DNA from: Eremothecium cymbalariae DBVPG#7215
Taxonomy: Eukaryota > Ascomycota > Saccharomycetes > Saccharomycetales > Saccharomycetaceae
DNA length: 64,000 bases
Assembly (NCBI RefSeq): GCF_000235365.1
Contig: NC_016450.1
Coordinates: 682,001-746,000, forward strand
Direction of reading: 5' to 3'
The notes below the pieces were generated by a model. It was not told where the DNA came from. It made no database searches and saw nothing but the letters and a program-made list of their open reading frames with translations. Shown one piece after another: positions 37,985-47,636 of this stretch. Position numbers and translations under genes: made by a program. The first letter of the stretch is position 1. Every line of letters begins with the position of its first letter.

Positions 37985-40363
37985 ATGGCTGGAGGCAATC
38001 ATGGGTATGAGTTAGTCAGTGGAGATGAAAATACTGTATCAAATGAAGGTGGGAATAGGCCTAATACTTTGGGAAATGTTATACACAGCGCAGACATGCC
38101 GCAGGAGCCACCTAGCTATGAGGACTTAGGTGCTGTATCAGGTACTTCACAAACCATAGAGTCGATGGAGTTTCAGGATACTGAAGTTGGCCACCAGGTT
38201 AGTAGATTATGGAATCTTCAAGCTGGGTTCAAGAATACTGTTGTGTATCCAGTCACAGAAAGAATACTGGATCCTCTCGTTCAAATATGCACGCTGATGT
38301 CGGAAAGGTTGGACTACTATTTGAATAAAGTTGGTAATCCATTGATATTAAGAAGGTTTGTTTACATATTTTTCATGTCTTTCATAGTCTATTATGTTAC
38401 GATAGTTGGGTTACTTCCTAATAATAAAAATACGGGCTTCAATGGGATGTTTTCGGATAAGAGGCAATTTATTGAATATGCCAAGGATTGTATTAACTAT
38501 GCTAAAATGGAGGAGGATTTAGAATATATGAGTAGTATGCCTCACTTAGCAGGAACAAAAGGTGATTTGGCAATGATGTCATACGTCAAGGAGTCTTTTT
38601 CGAATAATGGTCTAAAATTGTTCTCAGAGAAAAGTTTTAAAACCTATTTGAATTATCCGGGAACTGCATCTGTGAAGCTACATAATGATGCTGGCGATTT
38701 GCTGTCCTTAAACCTAAATGAGGAGAACTTCAACCCTTTGACCCCCAGTGGGAATATTGAAGACGCTTCGTTAATATATGCTCATTATGGGAAAAAAGCG
38801 GACCTTGAAAGATTAACCAAAGCTAATCTTATAAACGATAATACTATCTTAATGATGCATTATGGTAAATTTCCACCAAATCAGGTTTTATCAGCTCAAA
38901 ATTTGGGGGTTAAAGGAATCATATTCATTTCAGACGCATACGGGGATGACAAAGATGCTATTCAGAGGCGACCCGTAGGTATGTCCCAGTATGGAACGGG
39001 AGATGTTTTAACTCCAGGATGGTCCTCCAATTTGTTATTAAAGCATGCGTTAAATGAGTCTCCGCTTTTACCAAAGATTCCTGTTATTCCTATATCAGTA
39101 AACCAAGCATCGGAAATAAAAAACCATCTATATGTTGACGGTAAGGCAGAAATTTTTGAAAATGGATGGTCTAGTGGTGTTTTAAACACCGTGAAGATAG
39201 ACATGAAGGTAGCTCCGATTGAAAAGTATGAGCAGCCATCATGGAATATTGTTGGAAAGATCGAGGGAAATGAGCAAAACGAGAAGGGAATAATTATAGG
39301 AGCTGCGCGTGATTCTACCGGTCCTGGTGCATCTTATCCTAATTTTGGGCAAATGATGCTTTTATCGCTTGTGGAGTTGTTTCAAGAAGTTAAATACAAA
39401 TACGATTGGAAGCCATTAAGAAATATATACTTCTTCTCTTACGATGGATCAATGTATAATTCAATTGGTGCCACTGAATTGTTAGAGAGCGACCGCCTGA
39501 GATTTCAAAAGGAAATCTACTCTGTCGTCGATATTAGTCAGTTGGGTTTACAACCAGATGGTTCTAAAATAATTGATATCCAAGCAAATCCACTAGTACA
39601 AGACTTATTCACAAATGAGCCAGACAAACACGGCTTCCAGTTGAATGTAAGAGATATCCAACAGTGCGGCGATTGGAGTCCACTGATGGCTAACGGCATT
39701 CCTGCTATTGTCATGTCTTCGCCAAATTTACTTGAATGGAAATCCCCTACCTTTACCTCTAACGATACTTTTGAGTATCTTGTTAATAACTTTCTCAAAA
39801 AGAATGACGGATGGCGTACTGCCGGTGATATGCTACTCCTCGTGTTCCAAACGGTATTGAAGTTGGTCGATGAACCATTAATGCCCTTCAACATAATTAC
39901 CTACGTACACGATATGAACACCCATGTCTCTAAATTATTCAATCTCAGTGAAGGAAAGTTAGATTATCAACCAATTTTAGATGCACTAAAAATATGGAGG
40001 AGAATTGGAGATGATTGGACGTCATGGTCCCATATATGGCGTAACTTGGTTAACTCAGAAAACACACAAATTGAGCCTTCATTGTTATCTGTCAACAGGT
40101 GGACATGGAATAAAAAGCTAACTAACATCTCTAGACGACAACTGGTGGATCCAGGCATTCCTGGACGCATGTTACTAAAAAATATAATATTCGGTCCTTC
40201 GCTTTATTCATTTGACGATGATGAAGACTCTTGGACATTTCCAAGTGTCAGAGATGCAATAACCGAAAAGAATTGGGCTCAAGCCCAGGATCAGATAAAT
40301 CTAATCGGGAAGATATTGGCTTCATCTGCAGAGAGATTCATGGACGAAACAACTGATTTCTGA
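37985..40363 (+). CDS. TRE1: TRE1/TRE2, transferrin-receptor-like Bsd2/Rsp5 adaptor
   Basis: A 792-residue type II membrane protein of the transferrin receptor / glutamate carboxypeptidase family. Tre1 and Tre2 in S. cerevisiae guide metal transporters such as Smf1 to Rsp5-dependent degradation. A PPSY motif (42-45, EPPSYEDLG) in the cytosolic tail fits Rsp5 or Bsd2 binding. One membrane segment lies at about 125-145 (FVYIFFMSFIVYYVTIVGLL). The lumenal part has a PA-like insert (GVKGIIFISDAYGDD) and an M28-like fold (RDSTGPGASYPNFGQ, YFFSYDGSMYNSIGATELL) without an obvious zinc site. One gene stands for two paralogues; TRE2 would be an equal name. Confidence 0.92.
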   Translation: MAGGNHGYELVSGDENTVSNEGGNRPNTLGNVIHSADMPQEPPSYEDLGAVSGTSQTIESMEFQDTEVGHQVSRLWNLQAGFKNTVVYPVTERILDPLVQICTLMSERLDYYLNKVGNPLILRRFVYIFFMSFIVYYVTIVGLLPNNKNTGFNGMFSDKRQFIEYAKDCINYAKMEEDLEYMSSMPHLAGTKGDLAMMSYVKESFSNNGLKLFSEKSFKTYLNYPGTASVKLHNDAGDLLSLNLNEENFNPLTPSGNIEDASLIYAHYGKKADLERLTKANLINDNTILMMHYGKFPPNQVLSAQNLGVKGIIFISDAYGDDKDAIQRRPVGMSQYGTGDVLTPGWSSNLLLKHALNESPLLPKIPVIPISVNQASEIKNHLYVDGKAEIFENGWSSGVLNTVKIDMKVAPIEKYEQPSWNIVGKIEGNEQNEKGIIIGAARDSTGPGASYPNFGQMMLLSLVELFQEVKYKYDWKPLRNIYFFSYDGSMYNSIGATELLESDRLRFQKEIYSVVDISQLGLQPDGSKIIDIQANPLVQDLFTNEPDKHGFQLNVRDIQQCGDWSPLMANGIPAIVMSSPNLLEWKSPTFTSNDTFEYLVNNFLKKNDGWRTAGDMLLLVFQTVLKLVDEPLMPFNIITYVHDMNTHVSKLFNLSEGKLDYQPILDALKIWRRIGDDWTSWSHIWRNLVNSENTQIEPSLLSVNRWTWNKKLTNISRRQLVDPGIPGRMLLKNIIFGPSLYSFDDDEDSWTFPSVRDAITEKNWAQAQDQINLIGKILASSAERFMDETTDF

Positions 40364-40663
40364 CCGAACCTTATCAACAAGTATTTGCCTAGAACTGCTT
40401 TAAATCCCTATTAGACATTTTTTATCATGCAGCACGGGCGTTTAAAATTAGGATCTAAGCATTTTTAAAGGGTCTTCCTCCTTCTTTATGAATGTAATGG
40501 TTATTGGACTACAACACGTAAAACTAAATACATTTCTTAACAGCTTCTAAGGTTTTTTATCTAATAGTTGTAAAGTAATAAACACGTTTTGGTGATTTTA
40601 CTCCGGTCATAATAATATATATTTCCAGTTAGTTCAGGGATCTCTTGAAAGATAAGGTCAGAT
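40364..40663. promoter_or_regulatory. intergenic, TRE 3' end and DAP1 promoter
   Basis: A 300-base AT-rich stretch between two plus-strand genes. No gene or clear motif is seen. It is also where the chromosome XVI-type genes change from the YPL172-176 block to the YPL164-170 block. Confidence 0.4.
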
Positions 40664-41125
40664 ATGTCGTTTGTAAAGAATATGATACTAGGGGATGTTA
40701 AAACAAGTGAAGATCCAACGGGCTTAACTAACGAGGAGGCACAGAACCGTTCTACAAGCTCTGGTGATGTATCAGAACCTGCTGTTGAACGTAAGTTTTT
40801 TCCAAGAACTTTGTCCAAGTTCAATGGTCACGATGATGAGAAGATTTACATATCCATTAAGGGCAAAGTTTACGACTGTACAGCTGGTAGACAGTTTTAC
40901 GGTCCTAGTGGACCATATGCTAACTTTGCTGGGCATGATGCCTCCAGAGGTTTGGCTACAAACTCGTTTGAGTTCGAGGCTATTAGGCATTGGGATCAAC
41001 CCATAGATGACTTATCGGACTTATCGGAGCAACAGCATGAGGCGTTAGATGGATGGGTTGCACACTTCGAAAAGAAGTATGCATGTATTGGAGATTTAGT
41101 CCCAGAACCCGGTGTTAACATCTAG
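40664..41125 (+). CDS. DAP1: DAP1, haem-binding cytochrome b5-like (MAPR) protein
   Basis: A 153-residue membrane-associated progesterone receptor family protein. Dap1 binds haem and supports the P450 enzyme Erg11 in ergosterol synthesis and damage resistance. The start [20 protein letters not shown] aligns with S. cerevisiae Dap1. The b5-like core is [40 protein letters not shown], and [16 protein letters not shown]. The C-terminal [20 protein letters not shown] includes the region of the haem-ligand tyrosine known from the yeast protein. Its length equals the yeast protein to within one residue. Confidence 0.97.
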   Translation: MSFVKNMILGDVKTSEDPTGLTNEEAQNRSTSSGDVSEPAVERKFFPRTLSKFNGHDDEKIYISIKGKVYDCTAGRQFYGPSGPYANFAGHDASRGLATNSFEFEAIRHWDQPIDDLSDLSEQQHEALDGWVAHFEKKYACIGDLVPEPGVNI

Positions 41126-41274
41126 GTCCTAAATCGTTATTGCGCTCCTATCATGTTATACAATTGTTTATTTGATTATGTATTGAGAAATTTCATATTT
41201 TGTATTTTTCGCATCTGAGAATTATCTTCCATACGTTTAGTTTAAAATAAGTTCATATAATTAAATATGCACTA

Positions 41275-42063
41275 CTATCTTACGCAGCTCGATCTAGTTG
41301 TTGCTACAGTGGCCTCTGCTGCTATGACTTCTGCAGCGGTCATTTGTTGTGAATGTTGTAGTTTTTCCTTTTGTATTTTGTCCTTTTGCAGTTGCTGTTG
41401 TACTTTCAGTTGCAGCTGTTGCTTGCGAGGATTTCTGATAGACAACGATGGATAATCCTTCAACCGTATGCTACATTCATGGCCAAAACTCAAGAACTCA
41501 GGATTGCGTCCTGAATCGTTATCCAGTAGAACGCAAGTAGAGTTAACGACCCCCTTTCTGTGATAATTGACCTTCATTTGAGCATGCTGCATCACTTCTT
41601 TTCGAACTGTATACGCTTTTTGGCAATTCTTAGCATTGGTCTTACCCTTTAAGCTCTTTGTGCCCCCCTGGAAAGACTTTAGCTTATATTTTCTACGACT
41701 TAATAGCAATTTAGACTTTCTGTTCCTCTCCAATACGTTGAACTGGGGAGATCTTGAGGAACCTTTAGGGAAGGATGCTATTAGAAGGGGCATCCGCCTT
41801 TTCTTCGGAATATCCACACCGCTAGGTTGGTTTGCAATATCTTCTAGTCTAACAGGAGTATTACCAATTTGTTCAATATTATTCTTACTATTATTATTAT
41901 TATTGACATTTCTGTTGCGAGCGTTAGCCCTGCTAGCCTTATGTACCTTGTGCAAATGCCATCTCCTTCTAACCCTGTGGAAACCGATAGTATCGTGAAA
42001 TTTTTGAATAACCTGAAGCACGTATCGATGTCTAGACCTTCTTGGCTGTGGAGGAGCCCTCAT
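41275..42063 (-). CDS. unrecognised basic protein, positional candidate for OSW1
   Basis: A 262-residue, strongly basic protein that I cannot assign to a family. It opens MRAPPQPRRSRHRYVLQVIQ, has a WHLHKVHK stretch, an Asn run (NNNNNSKNN), basic patches such as RNRKSKLLLSRRKYK, and a Gln/Lys-rich C-terminus (LQLKVQQQLQKDKIQKEKLQ). No membrane segment, signal peptide or zinc motif is visible. It lies between a TRE gene and SEC63 in the orientation expected for YOR255W (OSW1, outer spore wall protein of S. cerevisiae). That is an argument from position only. Its long open frame between two well-spaced genes makes it a likely real gene. Confidence 0.6.
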   Translation of the reverse strand: MRAPPQPRRSRHRYVLQVIQKFHDTIGFHRVRRRWHLHKVHKASRANARNRNVNNNNNSKNNIEQIGNTPVRLEDIANQPSGVDIPKKRRMPLLIASFPKGSSRSPQFNVLERNRKSKLLLSRRKYKLKSFQGGTKSLKGKTNAKNCQKAYTVRKEVMQHAQMKVNYHRKGVVNSTCVLLDNDSGRNPEFLSFGHECSIRLKDYPSLSIRNPRKQQLQLKVQQQLQKDKIQKEKLQHSQQMTAAEVIAAEATVATTRSSCVR

Positions 42064-42721
42064 ATTTATTTATTTATTTAGCTATTCTTTATTATGCTTT
42101 CCTGTGTTCTCATGGAAGCTATCGGTATGCTTTGCATTTAGCAGGATTTGTAGTTTGTGTCATTACTCTAATCTGTGACACCCTTTGACGTTGTCATTAC
42201 ATTTGACAACAGCAGTATCACCACTAACAAGAGTTAGCAGTAAAAATAAGATTCCGATTTCCAGTAATTAAAAGATATGGAGTGTACTGTGATAAATATA
42301 TTCAAGTGGGTGCCTTCCCCATCTCTTGTGTATATATTTTGTATTATTTCAGTTGTTTGATGTTAGATTAGATGTATATATAGTAAATTTTTCAAAATAC
42401 CATAAACGGAGCGGAAAATGTCTAAGCTGCTAATTAATAATGTTAGCTAGAAAGCCAAAAGATAGTGACTCTGGATCAAAGCTTTAGCGGTCCCGCTCAA
42501 TGTATATGTCTCTTCAACTAGGTTCGATTCATTAAGTATTTAAAGATTATAATAGTAAAAATATGTTTTATTGTTTTGTTATAATACAACAACATCCCAG
42601 TATAAAGGACTGACAATTAATTAATCTATTAACAAACACAAGGAAAAACTATAAACAACTATGGTATTCATTAATATTTTCAGATTTCCTATAAAAGCAT
42701 GATAAGGGGGAATCTTAGCCT
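42064..42721. promoter_or_regulatory. intergenic between MEX67 and the basic protein gene
   Basis: A 658-base gap holding the MEX67 3' end and the promoter of the basic-protein gene. It contains GGTTCGATTCA at 42521-42531, a 10 of 11 match to the TFIIIC B-box (GGTTCGANTCC), followed by T-rich sequence. I cannot fold a tRNA around it. No other gene is seen. Confidence 0.4.
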
Positions 42722-44464
42722 CTAAACAAATGCGTTTCTTGGTAGATTGTTAACACTGCTTTGGAAACTTTTAACAGCAACATCATAATCCCAACCGCTT
42801 TGTTCTGCCAACATGTAAGTGTATTCGGCATTCAACTTGGTATGCTGGTGCAACCCGTTCAAAAGTTCTAATTGGATAGGGCTTAACTTGGACTGAACTT
42901 CTGGTGGAATCTGAAGCACCAACGGTGCTCCCATTGACTGTGGGAAAGCGGGGCCGGCAGCGGAGGTATCTGTGATTTGTGCGTGATGCGGCGTATTAGT
43001 ATTAGGGTCGACAACGTTTTCTACAACGTTCTTTTTTATCCACGCACCGGCTACGTATGGCCTCACTGTTAATAGATCAGAAGCAATTATTACACTGCCT
43101 TGGCTTGGCACAATTATCCATGTTCTATCGAAAGACTTTTTTGATAACTTATTCTGGGAGCTGCTTTGGTGGCCATGGTTGTATCTTCTGTGCCGGTTGC
43201 TGCTTGAACCCGAGAATTTGGTGTTTTCAACCTCAGGTTTGGAGATTTCTTTAAAGAAGCCATGCAATGTGATGGCGAAGCCACCGACTTGGGAATAAGA
43301 CCAAGTTTGTAGGGAATAATTACCAGGTTGTTCCTGGAGGAAATGCTTGGTGTTTGGCAGCGCCTTGAACAGGTTACTGATAGCTTCTGGGCCCACAGCG
43401 AGCCTTTCTTGTTTAGACTTTTCGCTAGAAACCTTTATAATATTACGAGACGATGGCAGGTAGTAGCTAAATACTGGGGACTGATCTGAATCAGGCACTG
43501 TAGTTGCTGGTACCGAAGAGTCAACACTGACAGAAAATTGTGACTGCGGGGTATACAACCCCATCAACTGTTTTTTATCTGTATCCCAAAACCCCAAAAA
43601 CTTGGTTACAAAGTCTATTGATGACGAACCCAGCGTAGAATCCTCAAAGAAAAACTGCTGGAGGCGCATAGGCATCGAGTATACAGCATTCAGCTTATTT
43701 TCATCACGCACCACTGTATTATCTAGTATTACCAGCCTTGGAAATATCTTCAGCATCTCTGAACGATAATTAGGCTCATTTGCAATCGGATTGTTCATCA
43801 CCACCAACTCACGTAAATGCCTAAACTTGTTTTTCCATACATCCAGCGAGTGAAATCGCGCAATCTGATTGTTCGCTAAACACAGGTTTTTCAACTCCGG
43901 AAAAGTCTGCGCCAACGTGGAAATCCCATTTACATCTTTGAAATTATTATTTGACAAATTAACAGACTCCACCACTAACTGCGGCTCGTTAGCCGCAAGC
44001 TTCATAAGCGCAAGAAACATCTTCGACTGAGTCGACATCGTGGACAACAACCCGTTCTGCACCAACTCCGCGTCCTGGTACAAATTCCCCAGATCCAGCA
44101 TCTTCGTATGCGCATTATACCGCTTAAACAGAAAATTCCTCAAAAGCGTGATTGTATTAGATGTAGCCCCACCCCCATTCCCCGGCCCATCAACTGCCTC
44201 AAACTTTAACGCATTCCCCGCAAACCGAATCCCATTGAACTTCAACAACTCCGCAACTTCATGACGACCCACATACCCATATATCGTATCCCCTTGTACA
44301 TAAGAATTCTGAATCGCTAACCTGGTTTTCCGACTCACAAAATTTAGCAAATCTTGCTGTGTGGCATTCTGCCAACCCCTAACACTAATCTTACTTTTGT
44401 TCTGAGCCTGATGTTGCTGCGCCACGGAACCCAATTGATTCACGTTTCCAAATCCGTTCATCAT
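42722..44464 (-). CDS. MEX67: MEX67, mRNA export receptor
   Basis: A 580-residue NXF1-type export factor that, with Mtr2, carries mRNA through nuclear pores. Domains in order: an RNA-binding N-terminal domain (KISVRGWQNATQQDLLNFVS), leucine-rich repeats (ESVNLSNNNFKDVNGISTLA, LKNLCLANNQIARF), an NTF2-like domain starting near residue 265 (LQQFFFEDSTLGSSSIDFVT, FSVSVDSSVP) and a C-terminal UBA-like domain (LNAEYTYMLAEQSGWDYDVA). The ATG at 44464 is used; another ATG follows at 44461, and a GTG at 44473 is unlikely. It is divergent from SEC63. Confidence 0.96.
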   Translation of the reverse strand: MMNGFGNVNQLGSVAQQHQAQNKSKISVRGWQNATQQDLLNFVSRKTRLAIQNSYVQGDTIYGYVGRHEVAELLKFNGIRFAGNALKFEAVDGPGNGGGATSNTITLLRNFLFKRYNAHTKMLDLGNLYQDAELVQNGLLSTMSTQSKMFLALMKLAANEPQLVVESVNLSNNNFKDVNGISTLAQTFPELKNLCLANNQIARFHSLDVWKNKFRHLRELVVMNNPIANEPNYRSEMLKIFPRLVILDNTVVRDENKLNAVYSMPMRLQQFFFEDSTLGSSSIDFVTKFLGFWDTDKKQLMGLYTPQSQFSVSVDSSVPATTVPDSDQSPVFSYYLPSSRNIIKVSSEKSKQERLAVGPEAISNLFKALPNTKHFLQEQPGNYSLQTWSYSQVGGFAITLHGFFKEISKPEVENTKFSGSSSNRHRRYNHGHQSSSQNKLSKKSFDRTWIIVPSQGSVIIASDLLTVRPYVAGAWIKKNVVENVVDPNTNTPHHAQITDTSAAGPAFPQSMGAPLVLQIPPEVQSKLSPIQLELLNGLHQHTKLNAEYTYMLAEQSGWDYDVAVKSFQSSVNNLPRNAFV

Positions 44465-45000
44465 AAATCTCACTATCTCACCTCAGCCAACGACTCAACC
44501 CTCCTTTACCCTTGACCAAGTATATACAAGCTAGCGATACTTCATCACAAACCTTTCACTTCCAGTAATTTAAATGTGAATTTTTTGATTTCAAATTTTT
44601 TAAAACGAAAAAAATTTCATTCTGTGCCGTACCACATGATCTCGATCCAGCACAATGCAGGGAGGCTCATATGGCTTGCTAAATCAGGAGTCTGGGGCAT
44701 CTTGAAGCTGGCTGCAGCGTGGTTTGTAACTCCCCACGCTCTGATGGATGGACGTTAGTTGCGGCAAGTCTGGGTGGATGGTTCCATCGGTTTTGTTGGA
44801 AACACAGGAGTTCATATCACTTTATACGTGTGATGAGAATGGAATGGCGTTTTCGGGTTTTTCAGTGGCAAGTCAACACGTTTACTACATATGAATGAAT
44901 GCAAAGGTTGTATTAGAAAAAGAGGTAGAGCTAGTGGATTTCTGTTTTGGCCGTTGCGTTTCATCATATTTGAGATTGTATAGATTATTAACGTCTAGAG
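44465..45000. promoter_or_regulatory. divergent promoter region MEX67 / SEC63
   Basis: A 536-base region between divergent start codons. A 60-codon frame at 44576-44758 has no family features. I recognise no specific regulatory motif. Confidence 0.4.
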
Positions 45001-46986
45001 ATGGCTCTTAGTTACGAGTATGATGAGTCGGATGAGACGTGGCCCTTTTTTTTGTTGACCATTTTGTTGATATGGTTGGTGCCAGCAACTTTGTTACAGG
45101 TTTATAGGCTAGTGTACAAGAAGGAGCAGGAGGCGGAGAGCAATGGGGCTGATTTAAGTATTGTGCAGGAGAAATATATGCCTGATTCTGTTCGTAACTT
45201 TCAGAAGAGCCATGGGGACAAGAAATCTGTAATTTTCAATAAGAGATCAGCGATGATCATTGTAGGATGGACGGTTGTTTCATTTTTGGTGCATAGGATT
45301 ACTAATAATGATGCCTTACAGGAAAGTGCATCGCTGCTATTTGATCCTTATGAGTTGTTGGGTATTGGTACATCTGCTACTGAACGTGAGGTGCGGTCGT
45401 CTTATCGGAAATTGTCTGTTAAATTCCATCCTGATAAGTTGAGCAAGGATTTGAGTCAGGAGGAACGTCTGCAATTGGAGGAGCAGTATGTTTTAATCAC
45501 CAAGGCGTATAAGGCATTGACGGAGGAGGTGACGAGGGAGAATTACCTGAAGTATGGGCATCCCGATGGACCGCAATCGACTTCTCATGGTATTGCGTTA
45601 CCAAAGTTTTTAATCGAAGGTTCTGCGTCGCCGCTTGTGGTAGTTGGCTATTTCCTCTTGTTGGCAATTGTGTTACCGTATTTTGTTTCCAGATGGTGGG
45701 CTAATACACAGTCGCATACCGATAAAGGAATTCATACTAGTACGGCGTCGTTTTTCGTTGATAGGTTGTTTAATAACAAACCTTCTGAAATAATTACTGT
45801 TAATACGATCCTCAACTGGTTATCTCATGCTAAAGAATACAAACTACAGTACCCTGAATTGAGTACAAAGGATATTGAACAGTTATTTCAAGACCATATC
45901 AATCGTATACACAGCGGCAAGCTTGAAGAAGTAAAGTTGGCTATTGTCTCCAAATCCACGTTGTTATTGCAAGGGCTTTTAGATGTTGCTACTAGTTTTC
46001 GGAATACTGAGGTTTCAAATATCGTCCTAGATACCTCGAAGGTAATTGTACAGGCTACACCTAATGGGCCATATGCTCAAATACTCCAATTGCCAAATGT
46101 GGACAAGGAAAAGTTCATGCAAAGTCGTGTTGACGATATTCGTACACTGGGCAAATTATTCACTTATGATGATGAGAAAATCGGTCAAATATTGGGTATT
46201 AGTGACAAATCTGCACTTGCAGACACTCTTACTGTGGCTTCGAATATACCTCACTTAAAAGTTATACACTCAGAATTCAAGGTTCCAGGTGAATCGCAGG
46301 TAACACCATCGTCTACTCCTCATATTCTGTTAAAAGTTTTAGTTCGCTCTGCGAAGCACAAATCTTTCCCACCAACTCTTATCCCAGAAGATAAACTAAA
46401 AGAACCTCAGGACTTTAAAAGTTTACGTGATCCGTTTGCAATTGTTAACGAACAACCAAAAGTCCCACGAACCTTTGCCCCATACTTCCCCACAAAAAGA
46501 TACGGTGGTTGGTGCTGTTTGGTGGCTTTACAAAAAGATGCTAAAGTAATTCAAACGCCGTTAGTTGTCACTAGATTGTCCGTTGCTAACCTATCCAAAG
46601 ACTTCGACAAAAGAATAATTAAGGATGTCAACGCCGAGTTCAATGCTGATGATTGGGAGATTGGTACCATTAAGATACCACTAGGTAGATCTGCTCCACC
46701 TGAAAAGGGTGACTACTTCTTCAGGATTATTGTAAAGTCCACAGAATATTATGGTAGCGATATTGATATTACAATGCCAATGCAAGTTCGGGACCCTCCA
46801 AAGGTGGATGATCTCAAAGATGAAATATTCCATGTCAATGATGATACAGAACATACTGCCTTTTCTTCTGAACAGGAGGAAGAAAGTGACAGCGATGAGG
46901 ATGAGAACGACTATGAAGATGGCAGTGAATATACAGATATCGACACAGATACAGAAGTTGAGGATAACGAGGAAGGTGAAAAGTAA
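45001..46986 (+). CDS. SEC63: SEC63, ER translocon J-protein
   Basis: A 661-residue ER membrane protein that recruits Kar2/BiP to the Sec61 channel for post-translational import. Three membrane segments lie at about 13-40 (FFLLTILLIWLVPATLLQVY), 83-100 (AMIIVGWTVVSFLVHRI) and 210-232 (PLVVVGYFLLLAIVLPYFVS). The lumenal J-domain between segments 2 and 3 begins FDPYELLGIG and carries the HPD triplet at about 143 (KFHPDKL). The cytosolic Brl domain includes LPNVDKEKFMQ and PRTFAPYFPTKRYGGWCCLV. The acidic tail (SDSDEDENDYEDGSEYTDID) is the Sec62-binding type. Length matches yeast Sec63. Confidence 0.97.
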   Translation: MALSYEYDESDETWPFFLLTILLIWLVPATLLQVYRLVYKKEQEAESNGADLSIVQEKYMPDSVRNFQKSHGDKKSVIFNKRSAMIIVGWTVVSFLVHRITNNDALQESASLLFDPYELLGIGTSATEREVRSSYRKLSVKFHPDKLSKDLSQEERLQLEEQYVLITKAYKALTEEVTRENYLKYGHPDGPQSTSHGIALPKFLIEGSASPLVVVGYFLLLAIVLPYFVSRWWANTQSHTDKGIHTSTASFFVDRLFNNKPSEIITVNTILNWLSHAKEYKLQYPELSTKDIEQLFQDHINRIHSGKLEEVKLAIVSKSTLLLQGLLDVATSFRNTEVSNIVLDTSKVIVQATPNGPYAQILQLPNVDKEKFMQSRVDDIRTLGKLFTYDDEKIGQILGISDKSALADTLTVASNIPHLKVIHSEFKVPGESQVTPSSTPHILLKVLVRSAKHKSFPPTLIPEDKLKEPQDFKSLRDPFAIVNEQPKVPRTFAPYFPTKRYGGWCCLVALQKDAKVIQTPLVVTRLSVANLSKDFDKRIIKDVNAEFNADDWEIGTIKIPLGRSAPPEKGDYFFRIIVKSTEYYGSDIDITMPMQVRDPPKVDDLKDEIFHVNDDTEHTAFSSEQEEESDSDEDENDYEDGSEYTDIDTDTEVEDNEEGEK

Positions 46987-47085
46987 CCTTAAGGTGAACA
47001 TTAATTGTATTTAATGATATATACAACTCAGTAATGTACAAAAGACAGCACACCGTACGTTAATAGCAGCCACCAGTGCACACCT

Positions 47086-47586
47086 TCATAGGCGCTTCAT
47101 CAATAAATAGGCATCTAGGGATTCGGCGGTTTCCTCGTAATACCCTTGTACTCTATCATTGTTTAACTTAAAACCATGCTTCAAATACCACTCTACTGCT
47201 CCTTCATTATTACTAGGCACGTATGTGTACAATTCGGACTGATGATATTGCTTGCAACGGTTTTCGACATATTCCAATAGTTTTGAACCTACTCCTTTAC
47301 CCCGGTAGGCCTTTAGAACATCTAAAGTTTCGATATGAACACCAGGTAGTTCAGTTTTACTGATTTTGTCGGTAATCAGCTTTGCTTTTACACATCCAAC
47401 AGCTATTTCGCCATAATAAGCCAACTGTGAGATGAAAGTTGCTGGTTTGGTTTCACATTTCGATTCGAACAATTCGTTGAAGAAAGAATCTGAATGTGGA
47501 ATAGGTGATGCTGAGTTCACAATAGTTATGAATGTGCCTAATGTATTGAGATACACATCATCAACGCTGATAATATCACGAGACAT
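47086..47586 (-). CDS. NAT5: NAT5, NatA-associated N-acetyltransferase
   Basis: A 166-residue GNAT-fold acetyltransferase corresponding to Nat5 (Naa50), which associates with the NatA complex on ribosomes. The acetyl-CoA motif RGKGVG is at 95-100 in LKAYRGKGVGSKLLEYV, preceded by the beta-strand VHIETLDV. YTYVPSNNEGAVEWYLKHGF is the usual C-terminal GNAT block. It is slightly shorter than the yeast protein (176 residues as I recall). Only 50 bases separate its ATG from that of divergent MRX4. The position after SEC63 matches YOR254C-YOR253W. Confidence 0.92.
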   Translation of the reverse strand: MSRDIISVDDVYLNTLGTFITIVNSASPIPHSDSFFNELFESKCETKPATFISQLAYYGEIAVGCVKAKLITDKISKTELPGVHIETLDVLKAYRGKGVGSKLLEYVENRCKQYHQSELYTYVPSNNEGAVEWYLKHGFKLNNDRVQGYYEETAESLDAYLLMKRL

Positions 47587-47636
47587 TAGATGTAGCTGCT
47601 TTCCTTGGTTGTCGTCTATTTTATAAACTTGTCGAC

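Noticed and set aside
42440..42545. tRNA gene around GGTTCGATTC
   Set aside because: The bases flanking the T-loop-like motif do not form a stem and no acceptor or anticodon arm can be drawn.
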